The notes: generated by a model not told the origin, from the sequence alone. 44,790 nt of DNA from an uncultured Acidobacteriia bacterium (GCA_903925975.1 CAIYHG010000071.1:1-44790); one strand, 5' to 3'. Counted from the first letter of the stretch, positions 34,067 through 44,529 are shown. Program-made: numbers and translations.

Positions 34067-35809
34067 CTAGCGCTGCTTTGCGCTTTCGAGGCAGGCGCAG
34101 GTTTTCGGCTTGCTCACCGGCTCGAACTCGGGCAGGGGCAGGAAAGGGCCGTCGATGCAGGTCAGGGCGCCGGAGGGGCTGGCGCACTTGCCGCAGATGC
34201 CTACGCCGCAACTGGTCATGTACTCGATTGACCCGAAAATCTGATCGCCGGGGACGAGCTGGCTTTGAACGTCGAAGCAGGCCCTCACCATCGGCCCGGG
34301 GCCGCAGTTGATGAAGATCAGATCTTGCGGCGGGCGTTGGGTGAGCATGGGGACCAACGCCGCAAGCGCCTGGTGTACGTAGCCGGAAAAGCCAGTGCTG
34401 CCGTTGTCGGTGGCGAGGTGTACGGGGCCGAGCGCGCGGAACTCGTCGAGGCCGTAAAGGCCATCGCACGAGCGGGCGCCGAGGACAAAGGCCAGGTGGT
34501 TATCGGGCTGATATTGATGGGCGATTTCGAGCAGAGATGCGGTGCCTGTGCCGCCTCCCAGCATGACGATTGTCTTGTTTTGCTGCGGCGGCAGGGGCTT
34601 GCCATAGGGTCCCCGGAGGAAGATCTTCGAGCCAACTTCCAGGTTCCAGAGTTGCTCCGTGAAGATTCCGACCTTGCGCACTATTACCGAGCGCTCGGCC
34701 GCGGAGAATATCGCGAAAGGCTTTTCGCCCACTTCGGGCAACATGAGGAAGAAGAACTTGCCGCCGAGAACGCCGGGAGCATACGCGGCCGGCAACTCCG
34801 CGAACGTGATTTTGAAAAGGCCTTCGGAGAGTTCCTGCTTCGATTCGAGCGTTGTGGCGAAGTATTCCAGGCGCGGCTTGCCGGTTGAAAGTTGGGGCGT
34901 GGGCTCGCCCGACGCGGCGGCGATAACGCCGGATTGAAGCTGAGCGAAATATTCCGCGTACTGCGCGCTATCGAGCCAGGCGGTGGCGCTGCCTACGCCG
35001 AACATGTCGGCGCCGACGCTGGCGTATTCCTGAACGTGCGCGGGCGTTCCGATGCCGCCCATGCCGATGATCGGCGTGTCTGGTCCCAAGGCGGCGCGGA
35101 GCTGCATGACGGCGCGGACGCCGAGGGGGCGGATGGCGTCTCCCGAAAGGCCGCCCAGGCCATTGCGCAGCACCGGGAAGTCGCCCAATTTCACCAGCGC
35201 TGGGCCGATGGTGTTCGTCATGGTGATGCCGGCGGCGCCTTCGGCTATCACGGCCTTGGCTGCTCCGGCAAGGTCCGGGAGAATCGCCGAAAACTTGACG
35301 AAGACCGGAACGTCCACTGCGGCTACCACGGCGCGGGTGATGTCGCAAAGCAGGGCGCGGTCGGCCCCCACTTCGGCGCCATAGCCCTTGGCGTGGGGGC
35401 AGGACATGTTCAGTTCGAAGCCATCGGCAACGGGGGCGAGGATGCGCGCGGCTTCCACGAAATCGGAAACCGAGCCGCCGAATATGGAGACCAGGAGGAA
35501 CTTGTCGGCGGGGATCTCAATGGTTTCGAGTTCGGCGCGGAACGCGGCAGCGCCGGGATTGGTGAGGCCCACGGCGTTGATATAGCTGCCTTCCGCGTAC
35601 TGGGCGAGAATGGGCTCGCGGTATCCGGCTCTGGGCAGCAGGCTGATGCTCTTGGTGGTGATGACGCCGATAGACGGGACTTCCCGAAAACATCTGGCGA
35701 TGGTGCTGGCGTGCGTGCAGCGAATCCCTGAGGGGACCACGAATCTGCCGCTGACTTCTTTCCCGCCGAGCCGGTATGGCGCCTCAAACCACTCTCGCGT
35801 CCTGTTCAA
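34067..35809 (-). CDS. Fused dihydroorotate dehydrogenase-like (PyrD/PreA) and PyrK-like protein
   Basis: 580 residues from a TTG start with GAGAGG seven bases upstream. Residues 1-310 are a DHOD-type FMN barrel with NAVGLTNPG, NMSCPHAKG (catalytic-type Cys), VFVKFSAILPD, MTNTIG and IGMGGIGT. The residue after Cys-Pro is His; class 1 DHODs have Asn there, while PreA-type dihydropyrimidine dehydrogenases have His. Residues from about 325 match PyrK: an FAD site (KPFAIFSA), the NAD site MLGGGTGTASLLEIA, and a [2Fe-2S] cluster CGVGICGKC with a further Cys in ALTCIDG. PyrD and PyrK are normally separate subunits, so this is a natural fusion. Substrate could be dihydroorotate, a dihydropyrimidine or another compound. 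No pyrimidine genes lie nearby. Confidence 0.85.
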   Translation of the reverse strand: MNRTREWFEAPYRLGGKEVSGRFVVPSGIRCTHASTIARCFREVPSIGVITTKSISLLPRAGYREPILAQYAEGSYINAVGLTNPGAAAFRAELETIEIPADKFLLVSIFGGSVSDFVEAARILAPVADGFELNMSCPHAKGYGAEVGADRALLCDITRAVVAAVDVPVFVKFSAILPDLAGAAKAVIAEGAAGITMTNTIGPALVKLGDFPVLRNGLGGLSGDAIRPLGVRAVMQLRAALGPDTPIIGMGGIGTPAHVQEYASVGADMFGVGSATAWLDSAQYAEYFAQLQSGVIAAASGEPTPQLSTGKPRLEYFATTLESKQELSEGLFKITFAELPAAYAPGVLGGKFFFLMLPEVGEKPFAIFSAAERSVIVRKVGIFTEQLWNLEVGSKIFLRGPYGKPLPPQQNKTIVMLGGGTGTASLLEIAHQYQPDNHLAFVLGARSCDGLYGLDEFRALGPVHLATDNGSTGFSGYVHQALAALVPMLTQRPPQDLIFINCGPGPMVRACFDVQSQLVPGDQIFGSIEYMTSCGVGICGKCASPSGALTCIDGPFLPLPEFEPVSKPKTCACLESAKQR

Positions 35810-35875
35810 AACGTGTCCTCTCTAACCCGCAACTTTAATGGTAAATGATCGGCCGGTATTGGTGGCGCGGAGAGC

Positions 35876-36910
<1,035 letters not shown>

Positions 36911-36967
36911 TGGAAGTTATTGTAGCGTCGCTTGGAAGGCAGATAATTCCCAAATGCGGCGGAGCGG

Positions 36968-38335
36968 CTACTCCACCAACCCGACCTGCTTGATGGGATT
37001 GCCTCCAACCAGGTGGGAGAAGTCGTTATTGATGGTGCTAGAGCCTTTCACTGTGTATCGGCGCGCAATGATGATCGTGTAATGCGCGAGACCCAGTGAA
37101 GCGTTGCCGGCGAACTCCACCAGGGAGCGAGGGGCGTAGACGATCCCTTCGAAGCTGGATGTAGCGCCGCCCTGGAAGGACTCCGTCGGCATCGTGGCTG
37201 AGCAACATGCTCGGTCCTGCATGTACAGAATTCCGGCGTAGGCGCCCGAGGTGGCCGCGGCGAGCTGAATGCTGGAAGTGGCTTTCAGATTAATCGGAGT
37301 GTAAGTATTGGTGGAGTTGTACGTGTTGTAGAAGTAAACGCCGCTCCCGGCAATACGCGAGTTGCTATCTTGCGTGGATATTCCGCCGCCCACCAGGATG
37401 TATGTGCCGGAGGAGAACGTGGCCAAACCCTTCTTGACAAAGATGCCGCCGCAGTAAGTTCCGGGAGATAGCGTCGTGTTGGAGTTCACGACCACCTGGC
37501 TTGGGTGGGCAGCGCAATTGGCGTCGTTGCATCCTCCCGAAGCGGAGCAGGGGGCAGGCGCCTGAAGACCGGAAAGCGGCTCGGGGAAGGGGTTGACGCC
37601 GGTATTCGGCGTGGGTGAGATGGTCCCCTGCCAGTTGTAGCCGCCGACCACGTTGACGGCGCTGGTTTCGAGGGTCGCTCCACCGTTCCCCACCAAAGCC
37701 GCGGAATTGCTTGAATTGACGTTGATGCCGCAGGCCGCTCTGAAAGATGTGCTGCCGTTCTGGTAGAAGCTCTGAGGCGCAACCGGGTCAAGGGTGTAGA
37801 CGCATCCCGTAGCCGGGTAGGTGGCTCCGGTGGCGCGGGCGGCCACGAGGCCGCTGGTGTTGCCCATAACCGCGGAGAACAGGAGCGGCACCCTCTGGCT
37901 CACGCGCACGGTGATCCAGTACGCCGCGCCCGCAACGCCGGGAGCGGTTGGCGGGGTGGGCGTGACGTTGCTCTGAATCGTGACGCTCTGATTGGAATTC
38001 GCCGTGTCGAACCCATTCTGCTTGGCATAGAGGCAAGCGGTTTCCGGCGGGTTCGCCGCCGTGGTTAAACCGGAAGCGCAGGGCGTGGGATCGGTGCGGC
38101 AGATCCAGTCGTAAGAATCGCAGGCGAAACTGGAGCCGGCGATGGTTCTGTTGAAGCGGTACACCGCCGAGAGTGCCGCCGAATCGGCCGCCGCCTGAGC
38201 GGAGTTCTTGATGTAGTACAGGTAACCGGCATCGGTTACCAGGCCGACCATGGCGATCATGGGGACCAGAGCCACGGTGACCATCACGAGGACTTGACCG
38301 CCGCGGCCCCTTCGCGAACTATGACTATCGGGCAT
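36968..38335 (-). CDS. TadG-like pilus-associated protein with N-terminal Tad domain
   Basis: 455 residues. The first 55 form a Tad domain: basic start, then GQVLVMVTVALVPMIAMVGL, then DAGYLYYIKNSAQAAADSAALSA. The rest is extracellular, Ser/Thr/Asn/Gly-rich, with several Cys and beta-strand patterns (GTYILVGGG, GVYFYNTYN, GILYMQ). TadG proteins are minor components of tight-adherence secretion systems. It is the last of three tad-type genes and follows the second TadE gene after 8 bases. No CpaF/TadA ATPase, TadB/C or Flp pilin is encoded in the window. Confidence 0.8.
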   Translation of the reverse strand: MPDSHSSRRGRGGQVLVMVTVALVPMIAMVGLVTDAGYLYYIKNSAQAAADSAALSAVYRFNRTIAGSSFACDSYDWICRTDPTPCASGLTTAANPPETACLYAKQNGFDTANSNQSVTIQSNVTPTPPTAPGVAGAAYWITVRVSQRVPLLFSAVMGNTSGLVAARATGATYPATGCVYTLDPVAPQSFYQNGSTSFRAACGINVNSSNSAALVGNGGATLETSAVNVVGGYNWQGTISPTPNTGVNPFPEPLSGLQAPAPCSASGGCNDANCAAHPSQVVVNSNTTLSPGTYCGGIFVKKGLATFSSGTYILVGGGISTQDSNSRIAGSGVYFYNTYNSTNTYTPINLKATSSIQLAAATSGAYAGILYMQDRACCSATMPTESFQGGATSSFEGIVYAPRSLVEFAGNASLGLAHYTIIIARRYTVKGSSTINNDFSHLVGGNPIKQVGLVE

Positions 38336-38343
38336 AGACCTAC

Positions 38344-38862
38344 TCAGAACTGGATGCTCTCGCGCGATGTCGCCGAAAAGCGAAATTCTCCCGCGGTGCG
38401 ATTGGTTCCGACCCCCGGCCAGAACATGATCATCACGGAGCGAAAGGGATATATCCCTGAGATCTTCAAGTTCTGGCCGGGACTATTGGAGCCTGAGGGA
38501 GGCCAGTAGCCGGATGTATTATTGGCGATGCAATCCCTCAGCAGACAGGTGGTATTGCCGCCGCTGGCGGCGGCAAAGGTAACGGTGAGCGCGCTATCAG
38601 GCAGGCCAATCCCCGCCCTGCGAATGACGCTCGCAATCTGACTGATGGTTACGGTGCAGGTATTGGGCGCAATGGTGCAATCCTGGCCGTGCACCACGGC
38701 GTAGCGCGCGCCTGCCTTGATGGCGTAAGCGAGGGTGTGATATTGCCACATGCCGCGGGCGATCTCGATGGTCGAAATCAATAAGAACACCATCGAAATT
38801 CCGACGAGCGTGAACTCGACCAGCGAAGCGCCCCGGGTTCGGTGCTTCCCATTCGTCCTCAT
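38344..38862 (-). CDS. TadE-like pseudopilin
   Basis: 172 residues. After a basic start, GASLVEFTLVGISMVFLLIS is a pilin-like helix with Glu5, processed by a prepilin-type peptidase in known TadE proteins; it continues TIEIARGMWQYHTLAYAIKAGARYA. The remainder is a small periplasmic domain with three or four Cys. The ATG overlaps the stop of the other TadE gene as ATGA, so the two are translated together. Role: minor pseudopilin of a Tad pilus or secretion system. Confidence 0.82.
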   Translation of the reverse strand: MRTNGKHRTRGASLVEFTLVGISMVFLLISTIEIARGMWQYHTLAYAIKAGARYAVVHGQDCTIAPNTCTVTISQIASVIRRAGIGLPDSALTVTFAAASGGNTTCLLRDCIANNTSGYWPPSGSNSPGQNLKISGIYPFRSVMIMFWPGVGTNRTAGEFRFSATSRESIQF

Positions 38863-39284
38863 AGCGTTCTCATCTGGACGGTGCGGGTGATGGTCAACTG
38901 GTTCGTTAGCAACCCGGGAATCGGGATCAGCAACTGGGTGCGATACGTGACGGAGACGGCCGCTGTCTGGGCCCCGTCAAAAGTGGTGAGTTCCTTGCTG
39001 ATGATGACGGGCAAAGAAGTGCAGGTGGTCAGGGTCTTGGCGTTGGGCATGCCGTTCAGCTCATCGAGAGCGTACGGGCATAGAGTACTGATTGACGCCG
39101 CCGGGGTTCTTGAGGCGTATTCAGCCGTGACGCGCGCCGCGTTCTGCGTCGAGATTAGGGCATACATGTAGAAGCCCACATCCAACGCTCCTATAAATAG
39201 GAAGAAGATCCAGGGACTCAACAGGGCGACTTCCAGTGCCGCGTGCCCGTGCACTGGCGATCGATGCCGAGACTCTGTGCGCAT
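38859..39284 (-). CDS. TadE-like pseudopilin
   Basis: 141 residues with AAGGAC before the ATG. The N-terminus HAALEVALLSPWIFFLFIGAL, with Glu at the usual pilin position, is followed by YMYALISTQNAARVTAEYAS, the conserved TadE helix. A short domain with two Cys follows. It is first in the three-gene unit and overlaps the next by ATGA. The divergent neighbour is the DUF2760 gene, and the shared intergenic region contains a GTACT inverted repeat. Confidence 0.8.
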   Translation of the reverse strand: MRTESRHRSPVHGHAALEVALLSPWIFFLFIGALDVGFYMYALISTQNAARVTAEYASRTPAASISTLCPYALDELNGMPNAKTLTTCTSLPVIISKELTTFDGAQTAAVSVTYRTQLLIPIPGLLTNQLTITRTVQMRTL

Positions 39285-39303
39285 GGCCTGCTTGTCCTTT
39301 ATG

Positions 39304-39322
39304 GTACTGATACTACTAGTAC
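39304..39322. promoter_or_regulatory. GTACT-N9-AGTAC inverted repeat between divergent operons
   Basis: GTACT (39304-39308) and AGTAC (39318-39322) form an inverted repeat whose 9-base spacer contains further TACT copies. It lies about 20 bases before the TadE start and 125 bases before the DUF2760 start, and is the most AT-rich part of the gap. It could be an operator for the tad genes; evidence is pattern only. Confidence 0.25.
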
Positions 39323-39445
39323 TCTAATGGATGAGATTCTTTGTCCGCAAGATTATCGAAAGTTATCAGGGGATCTGGGAGGAATCGGGCGAAAACCTGC
39401 TTCCGCAGCCGTATTCGGTATCCTAAAGATCTGGAGCCAAGCAAA

Positions 39446-39964
39446 TTGAGCCGTATTCTTCTCGCATTCCGGTGTCTTTGTCAGATTTTGTTTCACGGCG
39501 AGCTGTCGCAGCCGGCGCTAACCGAACTCGGGCTGGCGAAGCGCACCGCTGCACCCCCCGCGGCAGCGGCTAAAACCCAGCCGGCGGTCCGCACGTCGGA
39601 CGGCGCACTGCAGATCCTGAGCATCCTACAGCGCGATTCGCGGCTGATCGATTTCCTCATGGAAGACATTTCGACATACGCCGACGATCAAGTGGGCGCC
39701 GCGGTGCGCGAACTGCATGACCAGTGCCGCGACTCCGTGACGCGCTACGTCACGCTCGAACCCGTGATCGATGGGGTAGAAGGAACGTTCGCCAAAGCCC
39801 CGGCAGCGGACGCCAGCCTGGTGAAATTCACCGGCAACGTACCGGCCAAAACGCCTCAAGGGGGCACGCTGCGACACAGAGGCTGGCGCGCGGCCAAGGT
39901 GGATCTGCCGGCGCCATCGCCGAAACCCGAGATCCTGGCCCCTGCGGAACTGGAAATCGAGTAG
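39446..39964 (+). CDS. DUF2760 family protein
   Basis: 172 residues from the TTG at 39446, with GGAG about 10 bases before; the frame is open further upstream without a better signal. A short N-terminal hydrophobic stretch precedes an Ala/Pro-rich spacer, then the family core: DGALQILSILQRDSRLIDFL, MEDISTYADDQVGAAVRELH, then CRDSVTRYVTLEPV. DUF2760 genes are typically found directly before paired Hsp70 genes, as here (5-base gap). The function is unknown; the fixed gene order suggests a partner or client of those Hsp70s. Confidence 0.8.
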   Translation: MSRILLAFRCLCQILFHGELSQPALTELGLAKRTAAPPAAAAKTQPAVRTSDGALQILSILQRDSRLIDFLMEDISTYADDQVGAAVRELHDQCRDSVTRYVTLEPVIDGVEGTFAKAPAADASLVKFTGNVPAKTPQGGTLRHRGWRAAKVDLPAPSPKPEILAPAELEIE

Positions 39965-39969
39965 CTGAT

Positions 39970-41814
39970 TTGAAACCAAAATACGTCATCGGCATAGACT
40001 TAGGCACCACGAATTCCGCGCTCGCCTACGCGGAGATACAGGGCGGAGCTGACCCGTTCGCCGCGGCGAACGTGCGGCTGATGCGCATTCCGCAGCTCGC
40101 AAATCCCGGCGAGGTGAGGGACGAAGATCTGCTGCCCTCGTTCCTGTACCTTCCCGGCCCGGCGGATTTTCCGGCTGGCTCGATCGCGCTGCCCTGGGAT
40201 GAGGGCCGAAATTACGTAGTGGGGCGGCTGGCGCAGAAACGCGGCGTCGAGAACATCGGGCGGCTGGTTTCCTCGGCGAAATCGTGGCTCTCGCATTCCG
40301 GCGTGGACCGCACGGCGCCGCTGCTGCCCTTCCGGGCGCCTGAAGGCGTGGAGAAGATTTCGCCGCTGGACGCCAGCGCGCGCTACCTGGAACACCTGCG
40401 CGAAGCATGGGACGCGGCCATGCCGGAGGCGCCGTTCGCCGAGCAGCAGGCGCTGGTCACGGTTCCGGCGTCGTTTGACGCCGTCGCACGCGAGCTGACG
40501 CTCGAAGCGGCGCGCCAGGCCGGGTTCCGCGACATCACGCTGCTCGAAGAGCCGCAGGCCGCTTTTTACGCCTGGATCGAAAAACACGCCGACTGGCGCG
40601 AGCGCGTGAAGGTGGGCGACCTCATCCTGGTGGTGGATATCGGGGGCGGCACCACGGATTTCTCGCTGATTGCCGTGATCGATAGCGAAGGCGAACTGTT
40701 GCTGGACCGCGTGGCGGTGGGCGAACACATCCTGCTGGGCGGCGACAATATCGACCTGGCCCTGGCGGGCGCCGTCTCGGAGCGGCTGGCGGCGAAAGGC
40801 ACGCGGATCGACAGCCGCCAGCTTCAGGCGCTGTGGAACAACTGCCGCGCGGCGAAAGAGAAGCTGCTGGAACCCGGGTCGCAGTCCGAGGAAGAGCCGG
40901 TCACCATTCTCGGCCGCGGGACCGGGCTTGTGGGCGGCACGGTCAAAGCCACTCTGCGGCGCGAGGATATCGAACGCGTGCTGGGCGAGGGCTTCCTGCC
41001 CGCCGCGGCCAGCGCGGATGTGCCGGCGCGGCAGCGGCGCGTGGCGCTACAGGAAATCGGGCTGCCTTACGCGGCCGACCCCGCCATCACGCGGCACCTG
41101 GCGCGTTTCCTTCGCGAGATGGTGGCGGATTACGAACACGTCACCGTTCGGCGCGGGCCGAGCGGGCTTGCCTGCCCCACGCACGTGCTGTTCAACGGCG
41201 GCGTGCTTCAGGCTCCGCTGGTGCGCGAACGCATTCTCGAAAACCTGAACGTCTGGATGGCCCAGGAAGGCATGGAGAATGTGGAGCAACTTCCGGGCGA
41301 GGACCTGATGCACGCCGTGGCGCGCGGCGCGGCCTACTACGGCTTGGCGCGGCGAGGCAAGGGCGTGCGGATTCACGCCGGCGTGGCGCGCACGTACTAC
41401 GTGGGCATCGAGAGCTCGATGCCGTCCGTACCGGGGGCGCCGGCCCGGCTGAAGGCGCTGACGGTGGTTCCGTTCGGCATGGAGGAAGGCACGGAATCGG
41501 CAATTCCGGGACGTGAATTCGGGCTGGTGGTGGGCGAGCCCGCGGAGTTCCGGTTCTTCACTTCCGCCATCCGCAAGGGCGACGTACCGGGCGATATGAT
41601 CGAGGATTTCCGCGACGACCTGGAAGAACTCTCCCCCATGGAAGTTCGTTTTGAGGCGGGCGAGAAGGCGCCCGAGGTGGTCCCGGTATCTTTCGAAGCG
41701 GTGGTTACCGAAACGGGCATGCTCCAGCTTTGGTGCGTGGCTCGGGACGGCCGCCGGTGGAAGCTTGAATTCAACGTCAGGGAGCGCGTGGGTAACCAGG
41801 CCGGCGCGGCTTGA
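39970..41814 (+). CDS. Hsp70 family protein (DnaK-like, no standard lid)
   Basis: 614 residues from the TTG at 39970, the first codon of KPKYVIGIDLGTTNSALAY, which is the phosphate-1 loop of actin-fold ATPases. VVDIGGGTTDFSL is phosphate-2 and FNGGVLQAPLVRERI the adenosine site, so ATP binding and hydrolysis are expected. The N-terminal domain runs to about 460. The C-terminal 150 residues are beta-rich, like a reduced substrate-binding domain, without the alpha-helical lid or the DnaK C-terminus. It follows DUF2760 and precedes a second Hsp70 after 72 bases. Confidence 0.85.
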   Translation: MKPKYVIGIDLGTTNSALAYAEIQGGADPFAAANVRLMRIPQLANPGEVRDEDLLPSFLYLPGPADFPAGSIALPWDEGRNYVVGRLAQKRGVENIGRLVSSAKSWLSHSGVDRTAPLLPFRAPEGVEKISPLDASARYLEHLREAWDAAMPEAPFAEQQALVTVPASFDAVARELTLEAARQAGFRDITLLEEPQAAFYAWIEKHADWRERVKVGDLILVVDIGGGTTDFSLIAVIDSEGELLLDRVAVGEHILLGGDNIDLALAGAVSERLAAKGTRIDSRQLQALWNNCRAAKEKLLEPGSQSEEEPVTILGRGTGLVGGTVKATLRREDIERVLGEGFLPAAASADVPARQRRVALQEIGLPYAADPAITRHLARFLREMVADYEHVTVRRGPSGLACPTHVLFNGGVLQAPLVRERILENLNVWMAQEGMENVEQLPGEDLMHAVARGAAYYGLARRGKGVRIHAGVARTYYVGIESSMPSVPGAPARLKALTVVPFGMEEGTESAIPGREFGLVVGEPAEFRFFTSAIRKGDVPGDMIEDFRDDLEELSPMEVRFEAGEKAPEVVPVSFEAVVTETGMLQLWCVARDGRRWKLEFNVRERVGNQAGAA

Positions 41815-41886
41815 TCGCGCGGTGACGCGTACCCGCTGCTTCAATCCGCGGCCCGGCGGGAAGGGCCGGCCGCGGCGCACGCAAAC

Positions 41887-44529
41887 ATGAAAATCGGCAT
41901 CGATCTGGGCACGACGAATTCCGCGCTGGCGTACATAGACGAACGCGAGGCCGAGGACCGCGATTTTCCGCCGATCCATATCTTCCAGACGCCGCAAGTG
42001 GTGGCGGCGGGGCGCACGGAGGCGCGGACTACGCTGCCTTCGTTCCTGTTACTCGAAGAGGGGCAGCCGCTGGGCGCGTACGCCCGCGAGCAGGGGGCGC
42101 TCGCGCCGACGCGGCTGGTGCACTCGGCGAAATCGTGGCTCTCGAACCCGGACGTGGACCGCACCGCCAAGATTCTGCCGTGGGACGCGCAGGAAACCGG
42201 ACGCGTGCTTTCGCCGGTAGAGGTCTCGGCGCGGTTCCTGGCCAAGTTCCGCGAGGAGTGGGACCGCGCGCAGGGAATGCCTCTGGCCGAGCAGGACATC
42301 GTGCTCACGGTTCCCGCGTCGTTCGACGAGGAAGCCCGCGAGCTGACCGTGATGGCGGCGCGCGATGCCGGAATCGAGAAGCTGACGCTGCTCGAAGAGC
42401 CGGCCGCGGCGTTCTACTCGTGGATCGCCAACAATCTGGCGCAATCGCGGAGGAAGCTTTTCGACGGCCAGACGGTTCTGGTGTGCGATGTGGGCGGCGG
42501 AACCAGCGACTTCAGCCTGATCCGCGTTTCGCGCGATGGCGACCTGGTGAATTTCACGCGCACGGCGGTGGGCAAGCACCTGCTGCTAGGGGGTGACAAC
42601 CTCGATCTGACGCTGGCGTGGCTCGTGGAAACCAAGCTGGGAGCGCAGCTTTCGATACGGCAGCGCAGCGGGTTGCGGCGGCAGTGTTCGGCGGCCAAAG
42701 AGAGGCTGCTCGAAGATGCTTCGCTAGAGAAAGTGGAGATCACGGTCCTGGGCAGCGGCTCGGCGCTGGTAGGGCGCACGCTGCGCACGGAGATTCTGCG
42801 CTCGGAAGTATTGGAGCTGGCACTTGAAGGCTTCCTGCCCGTAACCGCGCGCGGCGAGGCGCCGAAGGAAGAGAAGCGCAGCCTGTTCCGCGAGCTCGGT
42901 CTGCCCTACGTTTCGGACCCCGCGATCACGCGTCATCTGAACGTGTTTCTGGAAAACTCGGGACAGACGCCGGACGCAATCCTCTTCAACGGGGGGTTCT
43001 TCATTCCGGAAATCTTGCAGCAGCGCGTGGCCGACGTGCTGGGCCATTGGTATGGCACGCGGCCCGAGATCCTGGCGAACACGGGCCTCGACCTCGCCGT
43101 GGCGCGCGGCGCGGCGTACTACAGCTATGTGCGCTCTACCGGCAGCGGCGTTCTGGTTCGCGGCGGCTTGCCGCGGACCTATTACATCGCCTTGGGCGAC
43201 GTGCGCGATGGCAGGATGCAAGCGGTGTGCCTGGTTCCGCGAGGAGCCGAAGAAGGCTCAGCCGTGGAGATTGATAACGAAGCGCTGCAACTTGTGGCGA
43301 ACCGACCGGTTTCGTTCCGGTTGTTCAGTTCGCTCACGCGCACGGAAGACCGCCTGGGCGATGTGGTGGAGTTCGCAGCGGACGATTCCGAATTGCACGC
43401 GCATGCGCCGCTGAACGCCGTGATTCGCTTTGGCAAGAAGGCCGAGGAACGGCTGATTCCGGTGAAGCTGGGGGCCAGGCTGACGGAGCTCGGTACGCTC
43501 GAAACCTGGTGCGAATCGAAGATCAGCGACAATCGCTGGAGCCTGCAATTCGAACTGCGCAAGAAGGCGGAAGATCGCCCGGCGGAGCGCAAGGCGGTGG
43601 CAGTGGTGAGCGAGCAGGCGCTTACGGCGTCGCTACAGTTGGTGGAGGCGGTGTTCTCGCCGACCGCGAAATCGCCCATCACGCCCGAGGAGCTTCCGGC
43701 GAAGCTGGAGCAGACGATGGGCCTGGGCCGCAATTCGTGGCCGCTCTCTCCCATACGGCAACTTGCCGATGCGTTCGTGGCGAACTCCCCGGGGCGGAAG
43801 AAGAGCCCGGCCTACGAGGCGCGCTGGCTCAACCTCTGCGGCTTCTGCCTGCGGCCCGGCTTCGGATATCCCGGCGACGATTTTCGCACTGAGCAGACGC
43901 GCAAGATCTATAGCGGCGGGCTCACCTTCGGCAACCAGGCGCAGTGCGAAATCGATTGGTGGATTTTCTGGGGCCGCGTGGCGGGAGGCTTGAACCGCAA
44001 CCAGCAGGCGGATATGTACCAGCGGCTTTCGGCGGCGTTACTGCCGCGCGGAGCGAAGAAGCCGCAGCGCATCAACTCCGCCCTGCTGCGGGAGATGTGG
44101 CGCACGGCCGCGAGTCTGGAACTGCTTCCGGTGGGCACAAAGACCGAACTCGGGGACGCGCTCATCAGGCGCGTGAAGGCCGGCGATTTCCGCGAGAGCG
44201 AATTGTGGTGCCTGTCACGGTTGGGGGCGCGCAAGCTTTTCTACGGGCCTATTAACCTGGTCGTACCGCCCGGCGCCGCCGCGCGATGGGCCGAGGCTCT
44301 ACTGAAGGTTCCGAACGCGGGAGAAGCTCTGGCGGCCATCGCCCGGCGCACGGACGACCCGACGCGCGACTTGCCCGCGCCCACGCGCGAAGCGGTGAGA
44401 CGCGCGCTCGAAGCGATGCCTCACGCGGACCGGCTGCTGGCGGCGTTCGACGGCGAAGAGGAAGACGACCGCGCATTGGGCCGCATCTTCGGCGAGGAAT
44501 TGCCCTCGGGGCTGGTGCTGGCGGAGTAG
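41887..44529 (+). CDS. Hsp70 family protein with C-terminal DUF3731 domain
   Basis: 880 residues. The ATPase domain starts at once (KIGIDLGTTNSALAY), with CDVGGGTSDFSL, LLGGDNLDLTLAW and FNGGFFIPEIL as nucleotide-binding segments. A beta-rich region follows (about 450-560). The C-terminal part (about 600-870) is unlike DnaK: it has Trp- and Arg-rich helices such as SPAYEARWLNLCGFCLRPGF, WWIFWGRVAGGLN and LLREMWRTAASLELLP, which I assign to DUF3731. The pair of Hsp70 paralogues plus DUF2760 forms a recurring cluster in diverse bacteria with no known function and no obvious DnaJ or GrpE partner here. Confidence 0.85.
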   Translation: MKIGIDLGTTNSALAYIDEREAEDRDFPPIHIFQTPQVVAAGRTEARTTLPSFLLLEEGQPLGAYAREQGALAPTRLVHSAKSWLSNPDVDRTAKILPWDAQETGRVLSPVEVSARFLAKFREEWDRAQGMPLAEQDIVLTVPASFDEEARELTVMAARDAGIEKLTLLEEPAAAFYSWIANNLAQSRRKLFDGQTVLVCDVGGGTSDFSLIRVSRDGDLVNFTRTAVGKHLLLGGDNLDLTLAWLVETKLGAQLSIRQRSGLRRQCSAAKERLLEDASLEKVEITVLGSGSALVGRTLRTEILRSEVLELALEGFLPVTARGEAPKEEKRSLFRELGLPYVSDPAITRHLNVFLENSGQTPDAILFNGGFFIPEILQQRVADVLGHWYGTRPEILANTGLDLAVARGAAYYSYVRSTGSGVLVRGGLPRTYYIALGDVRDGRMQAVCLVPRGAEEGSAVEIDNEALQLVANRPVSFRLFSSLTRTEDRLGDVVEFAADDSELHAHAPLNAVIRFGKKAEERLIPVKLGARLTELGTLETWCESKISDNRWSLQFELRKKAEDRPAERKAVAVVSEQALTASLQLVEAVFSPTAKSPITPEELPAKLEQTMGLGRNSWPLSPIRQLADAFVANSPGRKKSPAYEARWLNLCGFCLRPGFGYPGDDFRTEQTRKIYSGGLTFGNQAQCEIDWWIFWGRVAGGLNRNQQADMYQRLSAALLPRGAKKPQRINSALLREMWRTAASLELLPVGTKTELGDALIRRVKAGDFRESELWCLSRLGARKLFYGPINLVVPPGAAARWAEALLKVPNAGEALAAIARRTDDPTRDLPAPTREAVRRALEAMPHADRLLAAFDGEEEDDRALGRIFGEELPSGLVLAE

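Noticed and set aside
39724-39969. 82-codon extension of the first Hsp70
   Set aside because: It overlaps the DUF2760 gene out of frame and has shadow-type composition; Hsp70 proteins begin at the GIDLGTTNS loop.
40000-40728. Long minus-strand ORFs opposite the Hsp70 genes (also 41047-41997)
   Set aside because: Open antisense frames are expected from the codon bias of GC-rich genes; no motifs.
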